A stretch of DNA of 64,000 nucleotides from JBLNDG01 sp050261415 (GCA_050261415.1 JBLNDG010000061.1:1-64000); one strand, 5' to 3'. Counted from the first letter of the stretch, positions 26,085-36,654 are shown. Notes: generated from the letters alone by a model not told the origin. Made by a program: numbers and translations.

Positions 26085-26300
26085 GACATAAGGAACGGGT
26101 AACACTGAATACACGGAAGCCCACTGAAGACACGGCGGGGAAATAATATAAGTTACTGTGTAATTCCGCAGGAATTCCGTGAAAAATCCGTGTGTTCCGT
26201 GGTTTTCGTTTCTTCACCCGTAGGGAATACCCTAGCTTCCCCGTGCCTCGTGCCACGAGCCGCGCGCCAAAATCACCAGTGTTGCACATCTTATATATTA
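26085..26300. repeat. Gene-free element of unlike composition, possibly a degenerate dispersed repeat
   Basis: Within the 441-bp gap before uvrB, this stretch is clearly more GC-rich than the flanks. It contains repeated CCGTG/CACGG words (for example ATCCGTGTGTTCCGTGG near 26188). It is bracketed by short AT runs of similar form (TATATATAGAATGCGACAT at the left, the reverse of ATGTGCAAC...ATATATA at the right). A 73-codon minus-strand ORF crosses it but has no start signal. Text of this kind often belongs to multi-copy intergenic elements; that is inference. Confidence 0.4.
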
Positions 26301-26315
26301 TTTGAGTGGTTTTTC

Positions 26316-26363
26316 TTGACAGTTGTATTTATTAATAATAGAATAATTACGAACACATGTTCT
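26316..26363 (+). promoter_or_regulatory. SOS promoter with LexA (DinR) box upstream of uvrBA
   Basis: The promoter TTGACA (26316-26321), 17 bp, TAGAAT (26339-26344) is followed at the expected transcription start by CGAACACATGTTCT (26350-26363). This fits the Gram-positive LexA/DinR consensus CGAACRNRYGTTYC at all but the last base. A second extended -10 (TGGTATAAT, 26408-26416) lies closer to the gene. SOS induction of uvrBA is well established in Firmicutes. Confidence 0.8.
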
Positions 26364-26447
26364 GAGAAGGATTTGAAAATACTAATTATGTAAACTAAAA
26401 ATGATTGTGGTATAATGGTATAGATAAATTAATGAGTAGGTGTTATT

Positions 26448-28430
26448 ATGGGGCAGTTCAAAATAGTATCCGATTACAAACCTACCGGTGACCAGCCTGA
26501 AGCTATCGATATGCTGGCGAAAGGAGTACAGCGGGGAGACCGGTATCAGACCCTTCTGGGGGTAACAGGTTCGGGTAAAACCTTTACGATGGCAAATGTA
26601 ATAGAAAGGGTGCAGCGGCCTACTTTGGTCCTGGCTCATAACAAAACTCTGGCTGCACAGCTCTGCAGCGAATTCAAGGAATTTTTTCCTCATAACTCTG
26701 TTGAATATTTTGTCAGTTACTATGACTATTATCAGCCGGAAGCTTATGTTGCCCATTCCGATACATATATAGAAAAGGAAGCGGATATCAACGATGAGAT
26801 AGATAAGCTGAGACACTCCGCAACTGCTGCACTGCTGGAGCGAAGGGATGTAATAATTGTGGCCAGCGTTTCCTGCATTTACGGTTTGGGTGACCCGGAA
26901 GACTACAAATCTCTGGTGCTGTCGCTGAGGAAAGGAATGGTCAAGGACAGGGATGAAGTCCTGAGAAAGCTGATTGACATACAATATGACAGGAACGATA
27001 TAAACTTTGTCAGAGGCACCTTCAGGGTCAGAGGGGATATTGTGGATATATTCCCGGCTGCTTCTTCAGATAAGGCAATAAGGGTTGAATATTTCGGCGA
27101 TGAGATAGAAAGAATTTTGGAGATAGATTCACTTACAGGCAATATAATAGGCGAACGCCAGCATGTATATATATACCCTGCTTCCCACTTTGCGACTACA
27201 CAGGCAAAATTGGAGAAAGCGATAGAAAGTATAGAGACAGAACTTGAGCACCGGGTAAAGGAGCTTAAGGAGCAGGATAAGCTTTTGGAAGCCCAGAGGC
27301 TGCTTCAGAGGACTAATTATGATATAGAAATGATGAAGGAAGTAGGCTACTGCTCCGGTATAGAAAACTATTCAAGGCATATAAGCGGCAGGGCTCCCGG
27401 TAGCGCTCCGTTTACACTGTTGGATTTCTTCCCGGAGGATTACCTGTTGATAGTGGATGAATCCCATGTTACCATACCACAGGTAAGAGGGATGTACTTT
27501 GGCGACAGGTCAAGGAAGGAGTCCCTGGTAGAGTATGGTTTCAGGCTTCCTTCGGCCTTCGACAACAGGCCGCTTAACTTTGAAGAGTTTGAGGAACGGC
27601 TTAACCAGGTGATTTATGTAAGTGCCACACCTGCTCAATATGAGCTTGAAAGAAGCTCACAGGTGGCTGAACAGATAATAAGGCCAACAGGCCTGGTTGA
27701 CCCGGAGATTGAGGTCAAGCCCGTCAAGGGGCAGATCGACCACCTCATCGGGGAAGTGAGGGAAAGGGTTGAAAAACAGCAAAGGGTGCTTGTAACCACC
27801 CTAACAAAGAAAATGGCGGAAGACCTGACTGCATATATGAAGGATATGGACATCAGAGTCAGATACCTGCACTCGGATATAGATACCATGGAAAGAATGA
27901 AGATAATCAGAAGCCTAAGGCTTGGGGAATTTGACGTACTGGTCGGGATAAACCTTTTAAGAGAGGGGCTTGACCTTCCTGAAGTATCTTTGGTTGCCAT
28001 TCTGGATGCAGATAAAGAAGGCTTTTTGAGGTCGGAAACCTCATTGATACAGACAATAGGAAGAGCAGCCAGAAATGTCGAGGGCAAGGTAATAATGTAT
28101 GCCGATACTCTTACAAATTCAATGCAAAGGGCAATAAGCGAAACAAACAGAAGAAGAAAAATACAGATGGACTATAACGAAAAATACGGAATAGAGCCGC
28201 AGACTATAAGAAAGGCAATACACGATATAATCGAGGCTACAACGGCAGCGGAAGAATCGGCCAAGTACGGAGTCAAGAGAGATATTGACAAGATGAGGAA
28301 GGAAGATATTGTGAGACTTATTTCCGTACTGGAGGAAGAGATGAAGGATTGTGCAAGAGCAATGCAGTATGAACGTGCGGCTGAACTAAGGGATAAGATA
28401 ATTGAATTGAGGCAGAAGCTGAAGAAATAA
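26448..28430 (+). CDS. uvrB: Excinuclease ABC subunit B
   Basis: This 660-residue damage-recognition helicase of nucleotide excision repair has Walker A GVTGSGKT at residues 38-45 and the damage-probing beta-hairpin region [11 protein letters not shown] near 92-102. Helicase motifs include [16 protein letters not shown] and [11 protein letters not shown]-terminal UVR domain (about 620-655) binds UvrA and UvrC. The length is normal and no defect is seen. AGGTG precedes ATG 26448. It is transcribed with uvrA 10 bp downstream from an SOS promoter. Confidence 0.98.
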   Translation: MGQFKIVSDYKPTGDQPEAIDMLAKGVQRGDRYQTLLGVTGSGKTFTMANVIERVQRPTLVLAHNKTLAAQLCSEFKEFFPHNSVEYFVSYYDYYQPEAYVAHSDTYIEKEADINDEIDKLRHSATAALLERRDVIIVASVSCIYGLGDPEDYKSLVLSLRKGMVKDRDEVLRKLIDIQYDRNDINFVRGTFRVRGDIVDIFPAASSDKAIRVEYFGDEIERILEIDSLTGNIIGERQHVYIYPASHFATTQAKLEKAIESIETELEHRVKELKEQDKLLEAQRLLQRTNYDIEMMKEVGYCSGIENYSRHISGRAPGSAPFTLLDFFPEDYLLIVDESHVTIPQVRGMYFGDRSRKESLVEYGFRLPSAFDNRPLNFEEFEERLNQVIYVSATPAQYELERSSQVAEQIIRPTGLVDPEIEVKPVKGQIDHLIGEVRERVEKQQRVLVTTLTKKMAEDLTAYMKDMDIRVRYLHSDIDTMERMKIIRSLRLGEFDVLVGINLLREGLDLPEVSLVAILDADKEGFLRSETSLIQTIGRAARNVEGKVIMYADTLTNSMQRAISETNRRRKIQMDYNEKYGIEPQTIRKAIHDIIEATTAAEESAKYGVKRDIDKMRKEDIVRLISVLEEEMKDCARAMQYERAAELRDKIIELRQKLKK

Positions 28431-28440
28431 GAGGTGCGAA

Positions 28441-31278
28441 ATGGCTAGAGATAAAATCATAATAAAAGGTGCAAGGGAGCATAATCTCAAGAATATCGAT
28501 ATAGAAATACCAAGAGATAAGTTTGTTGTACTGACAGGTTTAAGCGGTTCGGGGAAGTCATCCCTGGCGTTTGACACCATATATGCCGAGGGTCAAAGGC
28601 GGTATGTCGAATCACTGTCTGCTTATGCAAGACAATTTCTTGGGCAGATGGAAAAACCGGATGTTGATTATATTGAAGGATTATCGCCTGCAATATCAAT
28701 AGACCAGAAAACAACTAACAGGAACCCGCGCTCAACAGTGGGTACGGTAACAGAGATTTACGATTACTTGAGACTGCTTTTTGCAAGAATAGGAGTACCG
28801 CACTGCCATGTTTGCGGCAAGGAGATTTCGCAGCAGACGGTGGACCAGATGGTGGATTACATAAAAGCACTTGAGCCGGGAACAAAGATACAGCTTATGG
28901 CCCCTGCCATCAGAGGCAAAAAGGGAGAGCACCAGAAGCTCCTGGAAGATATAAAGAAAAGTGGATATGTAAGAGCCAGGATTGACGGGGAAGTACTGGA
29001 CCTAAATGAAGAAATAAAGCTGGAGAAGACCAAGAAGCATACTATAGAGGTAATTGTAGACAGGATAGTTGTCAAGGAGGGTGTGGATAAAAGGCTGACG
29101 GATTCACTGGAAACAGTGCTGAAGCTGTCGGGAGGTACTGCCCTCATTGACATTGTTGGCAAGGAGGAAAAGCTTTTCAGCCAGAACTTTGCATGCATCG
29201 AATGTGGTATAAGCATTGAGGATCCGGCGCCCAGGATGTTTTCCTTCAACAGCCCCTTCGGTAAATGCCCGGTTTGCGATGGTCTGGGACAGCTCCGCAG
29301 AATAGATCCGGATTTGGTAATACCGGATAGGACAAAGTCAATTTCTGAAGGTGCAATTGAACCGTGGAGAAACTTTGATGAGGATTCCTGGTATTACAAC
29401 ATTCTTGAAGCTGCATCCAAGCATTACGGCTTCAGTCTGGATACCCCTGTCTGCGAACTGGATCCCAAGATAGTCGATATACTGCTTAACGGAAACAATG
29501 GCGAGAAAATAAAGGTAAAGTATGAACGGGAATACGGCAGGGGAGAAGTGATGGTTTCCATCGAGGGTGTTATCAACAATCTTGACAGACGCTACAAGGA
29601 AACCAAGTCCGAATACATGAGGGGCGAAATAGAAAAATACATGTCGTCCATACCCTGTCCCGAGTGTAAGGGCGCAAGGCTGAAAAAAGAAAGTCTTGCC
29701 GTAAAGATTGGCGGACTGTCCATTTCAGAAGTGTGTGACATGTCTGTATATAAAATCAAAGATTTCTTTGAAAGCCTTAAACTCACGGAAAAGCAGAAGA
29801 TAATATCAAAGCTCATACTCAAAGAAATCCGTGAGAGGCTGGAGTTTTTAATAAATGTAGGGCTTGAGTACCTGACACTTTCACGTGCTGCAGGCACATT
29901 GTCCGGAGGGGAAGCGCAGAGGATAAGGCTTGCAACTCAAATAGGCTCAAGCCTCGTTGGAGTTCTGTACATTCTTGACGAGCCGAGCATAGGTTTGCAT
30001 CAGAGGGATAATGACAAGCTGCTCAAGACATTGAGAAACCTTACGAACCTTGGAAATACGCTTATAGTAGTAGAACATGACGAGGACACCATGCACGCGG
30101 CTGATTATATTATTGATATTGGCCCGGGAGCGGGGGTACACGGAGGAAACGTTGTTGCAGCAGGTCCGTTGGACACTATAATAGCCTGTGAAGAATCAAT
30201 TACAGGACAGTACTTGAGCGGGAAAAAGAGAATTCCTGTGCCGGAGGAGAGAAGAAAGCCTAATGGCAAGTGGCTGGAGGTAAAAGGTGCCCGTGAAAAC
30301 AACCTTAAGAATATAAACGTACGCATTCCCCTGGGAGTATTTACTTGTGTAACCGGAGTGTCCGGATCGGGAAAGAGTACATTGGTAAACGAGATTATAT
30401 ATAAGGAGCTTACCCATAGACTCTATAACTCGAAGCACAGAGCCGGTGAGCATGGCGAGATCAAAGGCATAGAACATATAGACAAGGTTATAGATATTGA
30501 CCAGTCGCCTATCGGAAGGACTCCGAGGTCCAACCCTGCCACTTATACCGGGGTGTTTGACTTGATCAGGGAAGTGTTTGCCGCTACTCCTGAAGCAAAA
30601 ATGAAGGGCTACAAGAATGGAAGATTCAGCTTCAATGTAAGGGGCGGAAGATGCGAAGCCTGCAAGGGTGACGGGATAATAAAAATAGAAATGCAGTTCC
30701 TGCCTGATGTGTATGTTCCATGTGAAGTATGCAAAGGCAGAAGATATAACAGGGAAACCCTGGAGGTAAGGTATAAGGGTAAAAACATAGCGGAAGTACT
30801 TGATATGACGGTGGAGGATGCTCTTGGGTTCTTTGAGAATATCCCCAGGATTCAAAGAAAGCTTCAAACATTGTTTGATGTAGGTTTGGGATATATAAAG
30901 CTTGGACAGCCTTCAACCGAGCTATCCGGCGGTGAGGCACAGCGAATAAAACTTGCTTATGAATTGTCCAAGAGAAGCACCGGCAAGACTGTTTATATAT
31001 TGGATGAACCGACAACAGGCCTTCACATTGCAGACATTCACAGGCTGCTCGGCATACTCGACAGGCTTGTTGAAACAGGTAATTCCATAATAGTAATTGA
31101 ACATAATCTGGATGTAATCAAAAGAGCTGATTATATAGTCGACCTCGGTCCGGAAGGCGGAGACCGGGGTGGCACCATTATCGCCGAGGGTACACCTGAG
31201 GAAATTTGTGCAAAGGCTGAATCATACACCGGCCAGTTCCTCAAAAAGATACTCGAAAGGGATAAAAGCTTCGATTAG
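28441..31278 (+). CDS. uvrA: Excinuclease ABC subunit A
   Basis: This 945-residue ABC-type damage sensor has two nucleotide-binding cassettes: Walker A GLSGSGKS at residues 33-40 and GVSGSGKST near 639. Matching LSGGEAQRI signatures are present. Three CxxC zinc modules are visible, including CHVCG and CEACKGDG...CEVCKGRRY. It loads UvrB onto damaged DNA. GAGGTG sits just before ATG 28441, 10 bp after uvrB. Length and motifs are complete. Confidence 0.98.
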   Translation: MARDKIIIKGAREHNLKNIDIEIPRDKFVVLTGLSGSGKSSLAFDTIYAEGQRRYVESLSAYARQFLGQMEKPDVDYIEGLSPAISIDQKTTNRNPRSTVGTVTEIYDYLRLLFARIGVPHCHVCGKEISQQTVDQMVDYIKALEPGTKIQLMAPAIRGKKGEHQKLLEDIKKSGYVRARIDGEVLDLNEEIKLEKTKKHTIEVIVDRIVVKEGVDKRLTDSLETVLKLSGGTALIDIVGKEEKLFSQNFACIECGISIEDPAPRMFSFNSPFGKCPVCDGLGQLRRIDPDLVIPDRTKSISEGAIEPWRNFDEDSWYYNILEAASKHYGFSLDTPVCELDPKIVDILLNGNNGEKIKVKYEREYGRGEVMVSIEGVINNLDRRYKETKSEYMRGEIEKYMSSIPCPECKGARLKKESLAVKIGGLSISEVCDMSVYKIKDFFESLKLTEKQKIISKLILKEIRERLEFLINVGLEYLTLSRAAGTLSGGEAQRIRLATQIGSSLVGVLYILDEPSIGLHQRDNDKLLKTLRNLTNLGNTLIVVEHDEDTMHAADYIIDIGPGAGVHGGNVVAAGPLDTIIACEESITGQYLSGKKRIPVPEERRKPNGKWLEVKGARENNLKNINVRIPLGVFTCVTGVSGSGKSTLVNEIIYKELTHRLYNSKHRAGEHGEIKGIEHIDKVIDIDQSPIGRTPRSNPATYTGVFDLIREVFAATPEAKMKGYKNGRFSFNVRGGRCEACKGDGIIKIEMQFLPDVYVPCEVCKGRRYNRETLEVRYKGKNIAEVLDMTVEDALGFFENIPRIQRKLQTLFDVGLGYIKLGQPSTELSGGEAQRIKLAYELSKRSTGKTVYILDEPTTGLHIADIHRLLGILDRLVETGNSIIVIEHNLDVIKRADYIVDLGPEGGDRGGTIIAEGTPEEICAKAESYTGQFLKKILERDKSFD

Positions 31279-31315
31279 AAGAAAGTTATTACCGGAAGGT
31301 TCGTTATACAAAATG

Positions 31316-31345
31316 AAAAGGCTTCAGTTGAAGCCTTTTTAATAG
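31316..31345. terminator. Bidirectional terminator between uvrA and the converging membrane-protein gene
   Basis: AAAAGGCTTC (31316-31325) pairs with GAAGCCTTTT (31330-31339), with T runs on both strands. An outer ACCGGAAG/CTTTCCGGT pairing (near 31291 and 31349) could extend it into the end of the minus-strand gene. Confidence 0.85.
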
Positions 31346-32013
31346 CTTCTTTCCGGTATCTTTTTTGAAACCAGAAGCCCCTTTATCTGCCTTACATCTT
31401 CCCCGCTGCACTTTATTGTTATAGTACCGAAATCATAGGTCTGGTATATGATTATCTGGTCATTCAGGGCCAGGTAATTTTCAATTCTTTCATAAGGGTA
31501 AAAGCCTGCAGCGTCGCTGTAGCTGAAGGGGATTGAAAGCTCAAGCCTGAAATCAATTCCGTTCACCGCTATGCCCTTATCAGTAACATAGGCTTTCAGA
31601 GTCCTTTTGTTCAGATAGTACAGCAGCTCTATTATCAATGCAAGTACAACTACATAAATCAGTGCTTTAAGGCTTTCTGCCGTAAAAGCTCTTTTTTGTA
31701 CTATCGGCAGTATTACTGCCAGCAACGGCAATATCATTATAATAAGCCGGTCCCTTACAGAAAAGGAGGAAACGGGAAAAGTCTTTATAATATTTGCTGT
31801 TTTAAGGCGGTTTCTTACATATAGATACTTTATTAGCGCCTGTGAATACAATGCGATGATATATCCGGACATATACAGGATTCCTGCCGTCAGAGCAGCA
31901 TAGGGAGAATTAACCAAAGCGCCCGGCGACATAATGAAGCTTATGAAGATAAAAAAGAAAATAAATACAAAGAGGGAAACTATAAAAATGATTGTCTTCA
32001 TTGTGTTGGTCAT
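31339..32013 (-). CDS. Uncharacterised membrane protein, four helices plus cytoplasmic domain
   Basis: This 224-residue protein has four clear membrane helices (about residues 6-30, 40-62, 88-106, 113-132). A C-terminal soluble part of about 90 residues begins NKRTLKAYVTDKGIAVNG, rich in beta strand and reminiscent of PH-like bacterial membrane proteins. I do not recognise the family with certainty. GAGGAATACAT precedes its ATG at 32013 on the minus strand. It converges with uvrA and diverges from uvrC, so it is probably transcribed alone. Confidence 0.72.
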   Translation of the reverse strand: MTNTMKTIIFIVSLFVFIFFFIFISFIMSPGALVNSPYAALTAGILYMSGYIIALYSQALIKYLYVRNRLKTANIIKTFPVSSFSVRDRLIIMILPLLAVILPIVQKRAFTAESLKALIYVVVLALIIELLYYLNKRTLKAYVTDKGIAVNGIDFRLELSIPFSYSDAAGFYPYERIENYLALNDQIIIYQTYDFGTITIKCSGEDVRQIKGLLVSKKIPERSY

Positions 32014-32114
32014 ATGTATTCCTCATTTCTGCACTATTGTATTAAAATTTTTTCCATTTACAGTTAAGATTATATACAAATATTTATTAAAAATCAATTT
32101 CAGGTATAATATAT

Positions 32115-32162
32115 ATAGGCAATAGGCAATAGGCAATAGGCAATGGGCGATAGGCAATAGGC
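32115..32162. repeat. Tandem 7-bp repeat (ATAGGCA) x7
   Basis: Seven consecutive units of ATAGGCA run from 32115 to 32162; the fifth is degenerate (ATGGGCG) and the last is cut short. The tract lies in the divergent intergenic space between the membrane-protein gene and uvrC, about 70 bp before uvrC. Short tandem heptamers are prone to slippage, so copy number may vary between strains. Confidence 0.9.
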
Positions 32163-32232
32163 TTAAGCGGAGCTTCAAACAATATGTTGAGATCGCGTAA
32201 TGCGTAGCCAGATATTGGGAGGATGAACAGTT

Positions 32233-34095
32233 ATGATTTCATTGGAGGATAAGCTTAAGAACCTTCCGGACAACCCCGGAGTGTATATAATGAAGGATAA
32301 ATACAATGAAATAATATATGTCGGAAAGGCAATAAACCTTAAGAATCGGGTGCGGTCCTACTTCCAGTCCTCAAAGAACCAGCTGCCCAAGGTTGCTGCA
32401 ATGGTGGAGAGGATTGCAGACCTGGAGTATATAATAACCGATTCTGAACTGGAAGCCCTTATACTTGAGTGCAACCTGATCAAAAAGCACAGACCCAAGT
32501 ACAACATAATGCTGAAGGACGACAAGCACTATCCATATATCAAAATTACAGTAAATGAAAGCTATCCGAGACTTTTGATTGTAAGGGAGATAAAAAAGGA
32601 TAATGCGAAATACTTCGGACCTTATACCGATTTGACTGCAGTGCATAAGACTCTGGATCTCCTGAAAATTCTTTTCCCGATTAGGCACTGCAGCAAGAAC
32701 ATTGAAAGGATTGCAGGAAAAGAAAGACCTTGTCTGAACTATCATATAAAAAAGTGTATCGCACCCTGCAAGGGAGATGTAAGCGAAGAGGAGTACAGGA
32801 AGCTGATTGATTCTATAATCATGGTTCTTGACGGCAAGCAGGCTGAGGTAATCAAAGAGCTGGAGCAGAAGATGCATAATGCGGCGGAAAACCTTGATTT
32901 TGAAAAGGCTGCTGAAATCCGGGACAGCATAAATTCTTTGATAAAGGTCGGGGAGAAGCAAAAGATTATATCCTCGGCAATGACGGACCAGGATGTTATT
33001 GCCTTTGCGATTGAAAATGGAGAATCCTGCATACAGGTGTTTTTTGTCAGGGGCGGGAAGCTTATCGGCAGGGAGCATTTTTTGATAGAGGATACAAAGC
33101 TCAGTGACTCAAAAGAAATATTAAGCAGCTTTGTAAAGCAGTTTTATGACGGCGGTGCGCTGATACCCCGGGAAATAATTTTGCAGGAAGAAATAGATGA
33201 AATAGATATCATTGAAAAATGGCTGACTGATAAAAAGGGAAGCAGGGTAAGAATTACTGTCCCAAAACGGGGGGAAAAGCAGAAGCTCATAGAAATGGTG
33301 AGCAAAAATGCGGAAGATACCTTAAGGCTTATTTTTGAGAAGCAGAAGACCGATGAGGAAAAAACACTCGGAGCCTGCAGGGAGCTTAAAGACATACTTA
33401 ACATGGATAAGCTGCCTTTGAGAATTGAGGCTTATGACATATCAAACCTGCAGGGCGTACTTAACGTAGGATCGATGATTGTTTTTGAACGGGGCAGGGC
33501 AAACAATAAGAATTACAGGAGATTCAAGATAAAATCCGTTGAAGGTGCCAATGATTATGAAAGCATGAAAGAAATTGTGGAAAGGCGTTTTTATCATGGC
33601 ATCAAGGAGCGTGAAGAGCTTCAGACCCGGGGAAAGGGCCTTGAACTAGGGAAGTTTTCCATATTTCCCGACCTTGTAATGCTGGACGGAGGTATGGGAC
33701 AGGTAAATGCAGTACTGCCGGTTTTGAGAGCAATGGGTATAAATGTTCCGGTATGTGGAATGGTAAAGGATGATAAACACCGGACAAGAGGCCTTATTTA
33801 TGAGGGCAGGGAAATTGAAATCCCTATAAATTCCAATGCTTTCAGGCTTATAACCAATATGCAGGATGAAGCTCACAGGTTTGCAATAAGCTATCACAAG
33901 AGCTTAAGAAGCAAGACAACTGTTAAATCCCTATTGGACGATATACCGGGTATAGGACCTGCAAGAAGAAAAGCTCTTTTAAAACATTTTGGAAGTCTAA
34001 AGAATATAAGAAATGCAACACTGGAGGAGCTTTGTGAAGTACAGGGAATGAATAAAAAGACAGCAGAAGATGTATACAATTTTTTAAATTCATGA
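32233..34095 (+). CDS. uvrC: Excinuclease ABC subunit C
   Basis: This 620-residue dual-incision nuclease has a GIY-YIG domain at the N-terminus (GVYIMKDKYNEIIYVGKA, residues 16-33) for the 3' cut. A UVR motif near 210-240 (NLDFEKAAEIRDSI) binds UvrB. An RNase H-like 5' nuclease domain contains IEAYDISNLQG and PDLVMLDGGMGQV. A C-terminal helix-hairpin-helix pair (LLDDIPGIGPARRKALLKHF) completes the protein. GGGAGG precedes ATG 32233. No LexA box was seen upstream, unlike uvrBA. Confidence 0.98.
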   Translation: MISLEDKLKNLPDNPGVYIMKDKYNEIIYVGKAINLKNRVRSYFQSSKNQLPKVAAMVERIADLEYIITDSELEALILECNLIKKHRPKYNIMLKDDKHYPYIKITVNESYPRLLIVREIKKDNAKYFGPYTDLTAVHKTLDLLKILFPIRHCSKNIERIAGKERPCLNYHIKKCIAPCKGDVSEEEYRKLIDSIIMVLDGKQAEVIKELEQKMHNAAENLDFEKAAEIRDSINSLIKVGEKQKIISSAMTDQDVIAFAIENGESCIQVFFVRGGKLIGREHFLIEDTKLSDSKEILSSFVKQFYDGGALIPREIILQEEIDEIDIIEKWLTDKKGSRVRITVPKRGEKQKLIEMVSKNAEDTLRLIFEKQKTDEEKTLGACRELKDILNMDKLPLRIEAYDISNLQGVLNVGSMIVFERGRANNKNYRRFKIKSVEGANDYESMKEIVERRFYHGIKEREELQTRGKGLELGKFSIFPDLVMLDGGMGQVNAVLPVLRAMGINVPVCGMVKDDKHRTRGLIYEGREIEIPINSNAFRLITNMQDEAHRFAISYHKSLRSKTTVKSLLDDIPGIGPARRKALLKHFGSLKNIRNATLEELCEVQGMNKKTAEDVYNFLNS

Positions 34096-34165
34096 GACTT
34101 TTTCAAAATAGCTCCGTATTATATTATGAAAATCAAAATTGAGAATAATATATGGAGGTATAAAT

Positions 34166-34426
34166 ATGTACAAAAAGTTATACAGATCAAGAACCGTCAA
34201 GACAATAGCAGGTGTCTGCGGAGGCCTTGAGGATTACTTTAATATTGATGTAACGCTTATCAGACTTATATGGGTAGCTCTCACAATCGCAACAGGCATA
34301 TTCCCCGGGATACTTGCCTATGTTGCAGCAGCCCTCATAATTCCTGAAGAACCGGCAGGGTATAATGGGCGGAACAATTCTGACAACAATGTTAATGCGG
34401 ATTATAAAATAGACAAGGATGAATAG
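34166..34426 (+). CDS. PspC-domain membrane protein
   Basis: This 86-residue protein has the phage-shock-protein C domain: KKLYRSRTVKTIAGVCGGLEDYFNID at residues 2-27, then two close hydrophobic stretches (VTLIRLIWVALTIATGIFPG and ILAYVAAALIIPEE), and an Asn/Asp-rich tail. PspC proteins sense envelope stress in some bacteria; many small Firmicute members are uncharacterised. GGAGG is well placed before ATG 34166. A PHP phosphatase gene follows 20 bp later. Confidence 0.9.
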   Translation: MYKKLYRSRTVKTIAGVCGGLEDYFNIDVTLIRLIWVALTIATGIFPGILAYVAAALIIPEEPAGYNGRNNSDNNVNADYKIDKDE

Positions 34427-34446
34427 AATTACAAGAAGGTGTTTTG

Positions 34447-35184
34447 TTGAAATTTCTAGTAGATACTCACTGTCATACTGTATCCAGCGGGCATGCGTAC
34501 AGCACAATCACAGAATTAGCCGAAGCAGCAAGTGAAAAGGGTTTAAAAATTATTGCAATGACTGATCATGGGCCTGCCATGCCAGGAGGCCCTCATATAT
34601 TTCATATAGGGAACCAAAAGGTAATACCGGATTATATAAAGGGTGTGAGGGTATTAAAGGGCGTAGAAGCTAACATAATGGATTTTGACGGCAGTCTGGA
34701 TTTGCCGGAGAGACACCTCAAAAACCTTGAAATTGTAATAGCATCCTTCCATGATGTATGCGTTGCACCGGGAAGTGTCGAGGAAAATACAAGAGCCTTG
34801 ATTGAGGCAATGAAGAATCCATTTGTGGACATAATTGCTCACCCGGGGAATCCGTATTATCCCATTGATATTGATAAAATGGTGCAGGCTGCTTATGAAA
34901 CAAATACAATGATAGAAATAAACAACAGCTCCTTTGTGGGAAGCCGTGCAGGAAGCGCGGAGAATTGCAGGAGGATTGCAGAAAAAGCAAAGGAAAAGGG
35001 TATTATACTTGCCGCAGGAAGCGACTGTCATATATGCTATGATGTAGGCAGGTTCGATAAGATAGAAGGAATTTTCGAGGAGCTTGATATGCCGGAGGAG
35101 CTTGTTATCAATACTTCACCGGATAAGCTCATTGAATACCTGAACAAGAAGGGTAAAAGGGTAAGCACAAACTCATTATCTTAA
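34447..35184 (+). CDS. PHP-domain phosphatase (YcdX-like)
   Basis: This protein of about 245 residues has the polymerase-and-histidinol-phosphatase fold with its metal ligands intact: DTHCHT at the N-terminus, MTDHGP near 40, GVEANI near 76, SFHD near 100, AHPGNP near 137 and a terminal GSDCH near 195. This matches the trinuclear-zinc YcdX group. Two adjacent TTG codons (34444, 34447) could start it; the second is better spaced from AAGAAGGTG. The physiological substrate is unknown; small phosphorylated metabolites are likely. Confidence 0.85.
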   Translation: MKFLVDTHCHTVSSGHAYSTITELAEAASEKGLKIIAMTDHGPAMPGGPHIFHIGNQKVIPDYIKGVRVLKGVEANIMDFDGSLDLPERHLKNLEIVIASFHDVCVAPGSVEENTRALIEAMKNPFVDIIAHPGNPYYPIDIDKMVQAAYETNTMIEINNSSFVGSRAGSAENCRRIAEKAKEKGIILAAGSDCHICYDVGRFDKIEGIFEELDMPEELVINTSPDKLIEYLNKKGKRVSTNSLS

Positions 35185-35230
35185 AATAATACGAATATAC
35201 ATAGAGTAAAAGCTTAGTGGAGGGATACAA

Positions 35231-36565
35231 ATGACCTTGAGAAAAGCCTTTACTCTTTTTTTATGCGTAATTTTGGTGATATATATATTTATAGGCCCTG
35301 ACTTGTTGAATTATATGAAGATGGATTATAAAAAGAGCCAGGAACCGGTGAAAAAGAAATCGGAGTGGACAGGCGTGATAACTCTATGGGATTATCCCAG
35401 GCTTGATATTACCAATGGAACCAGATTCACCTGGATAAGGAGCAAGATAAGGGAATTTGAAAGGAAAAATCCCGGGGTATATATTGAATTAAGAACTCTT
35501 GACTGGAAGGATGGCCCGACTTTATTAAAAGCGGCGGCTAAAACCGGCGCTTATCCCGATATTGCTCCGGTAGGCAGCGACTTTTACTTCATTTCCAACG
35601 GATACCTTGAAGAACTGGACAGCTACATAAACCCTTTGGAGAGAAGCGATTTCCTGTCAAATATTTTGGAAACCGCCTCATATAACGGAAAGCTTTACGG
35701 TTTACCCTGGATGATGACAGGATATACAATGCTTCTTAACACTGATAGATTTAATGAAAAGAATGTAAGCATCCCTCAGGGGGGAGAGTGGACCTATGAA
35801 CAATTTGTTGAGGCGTTAAAACAGCTTACATATGATACTGATGGGAAAAAAGGACCGGATGTATATGGGTTCAACTCCTTCATTGAGCCGGGTTATTATA
35901 ATATATTCGGACTCCTGATGGCAGACGGGGCGCAGATTATAGACGAAGAAACAGGCAGCTTCACATTTAACACTCCGGAAGCGCTTTCGGGACTTAAAAA
36001 GCTCTGTGATTTGAAACATACGTACAAGGTTACGCATCCCGAGTTCGGAAATATGAATGAGAGCCAGGCGTGGTCAAGTTTTCTTAAGGGAGATGTAGCT
36101 GTCTATATTGCAGGTTCTTGGGCGGTACCGCTTCTTCGCAACTCCCAGGGAAGCGGCGGGATTAATTTTACAGTAGCTAAATTTCCAACCGGCAGGTCTG
36201 ATGTTCCCTTGACGGTTAGTGCAACTACGTGTTCCTACGCAGTTTTTAAGCAGGAGAATGAAGACAAAAGAAGGGTGTGTGTGGATTTTATAAAATATAT
36301 TACGGCTGTCGAAGGGCAGGAAGAATTAAAGAACTTCGGGTATTTTCCCGTTAGGAAATCAGGGAAACACCTGTACGAAAATGACAAAGAGATGTATACT
36401 ATACAGCAGAGCTTGTATTTCGCAGAGCATCTTCCCAAGGCAAAGAACTGGGGTGAAATCGACTTAATACTGCAATCAAAAATAAAAGAAGCGGTATTGG
36501 GTAATATTACTCCGGAACAAGCTTTAAAGGATGCTGAACGCCTTATACAACAGCAGCGAAGATAA
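35231..36565 (+). CDS. Orphan extracellular solute-binding protein (family 1), membrane-anchored
   Basis: This 444-residue periplasmic-binding-type protein of the sugar receptor family (SBP_bac_1) has blocks such as YPDIAPVGSDFYFISNGYLEELDSYI near 110 and YNGKLYGLPWMMTGYTMLLNTDRF near 155. It has an N-terminal hydrophobic helix but no lipobox Cys, so it should stay tethered by an uncleaved anchor. No permease or ATPase gene is adjacent. It may work with importer subunits elsewhere, such as the orphan ATPase at 23.8 kb, or act as a sensor; neither is shown. GTGGAGG precedes ATG 35231. Confidence 0.82.
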   Translation: MTLRKAFTLFLCVILVIYIFIGPDLLNYMKMDYKKSQEPVKKKSEWTGVITLWDYPRLDITNGTRFTWIRSKIREFERKNPGVYIELRTLDWKDGPTLLKAAAKTGAYPDIAPVGSDFYFISNGYLEELDSYINPLERSDFLSNILETASYNGKLYGLPWMMTGYTMLLNTDRFNEKNVSIPQGGEWTYEQFVEALKQLTYDTDGKKGPDVYGFNSFIEPGYYNIFGLLMADGAQIIDEETGSFTFNTPEALSGLKKLCDLKHTYKVTHPEFGNMNESQAWSSFLKGDVAVYIAGSWAVPLLRNSQGSGGINFTVAKFPTGRSDVPLTVSATTCSYAVFKQENEDKRRVCVDFIKYITAVEGQEELKNFGYFPVRKSGKHLYENDKEMYTIQQSLYFAEHLPKAKNWGEIDLILQSKIKEAVLGNITPEQALKDAERLIQQQRR

Positions 36566-36654
36566 TACCCAAGTTTTGCATAATGTTGTATAATAGTAGT
36601 TAAATATGGATAAATTTCATATAACAAATTAAGATAAAACGGAGGCAGATTTGT

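Noticed and set aside
26068..26289. 73-codon minus-strand ORF as a gene
   Set aside because: No ribosome binding site, and it crosses a composition-biased, repeat-like stretch. Probably chance reading of a non-coding element.
31934..32125. 63-codon plus-strand ORF before uvrC
   Set aside because: It begins opposite the N-terminus of the minus-strand membrane protein, has no ribosome binding site and runs into the heptamer repeat.
32115..32162. CRISPR-like array
   Set aside because: The repeat is a 7-bp direct tandem with no spacers and no cas genes.
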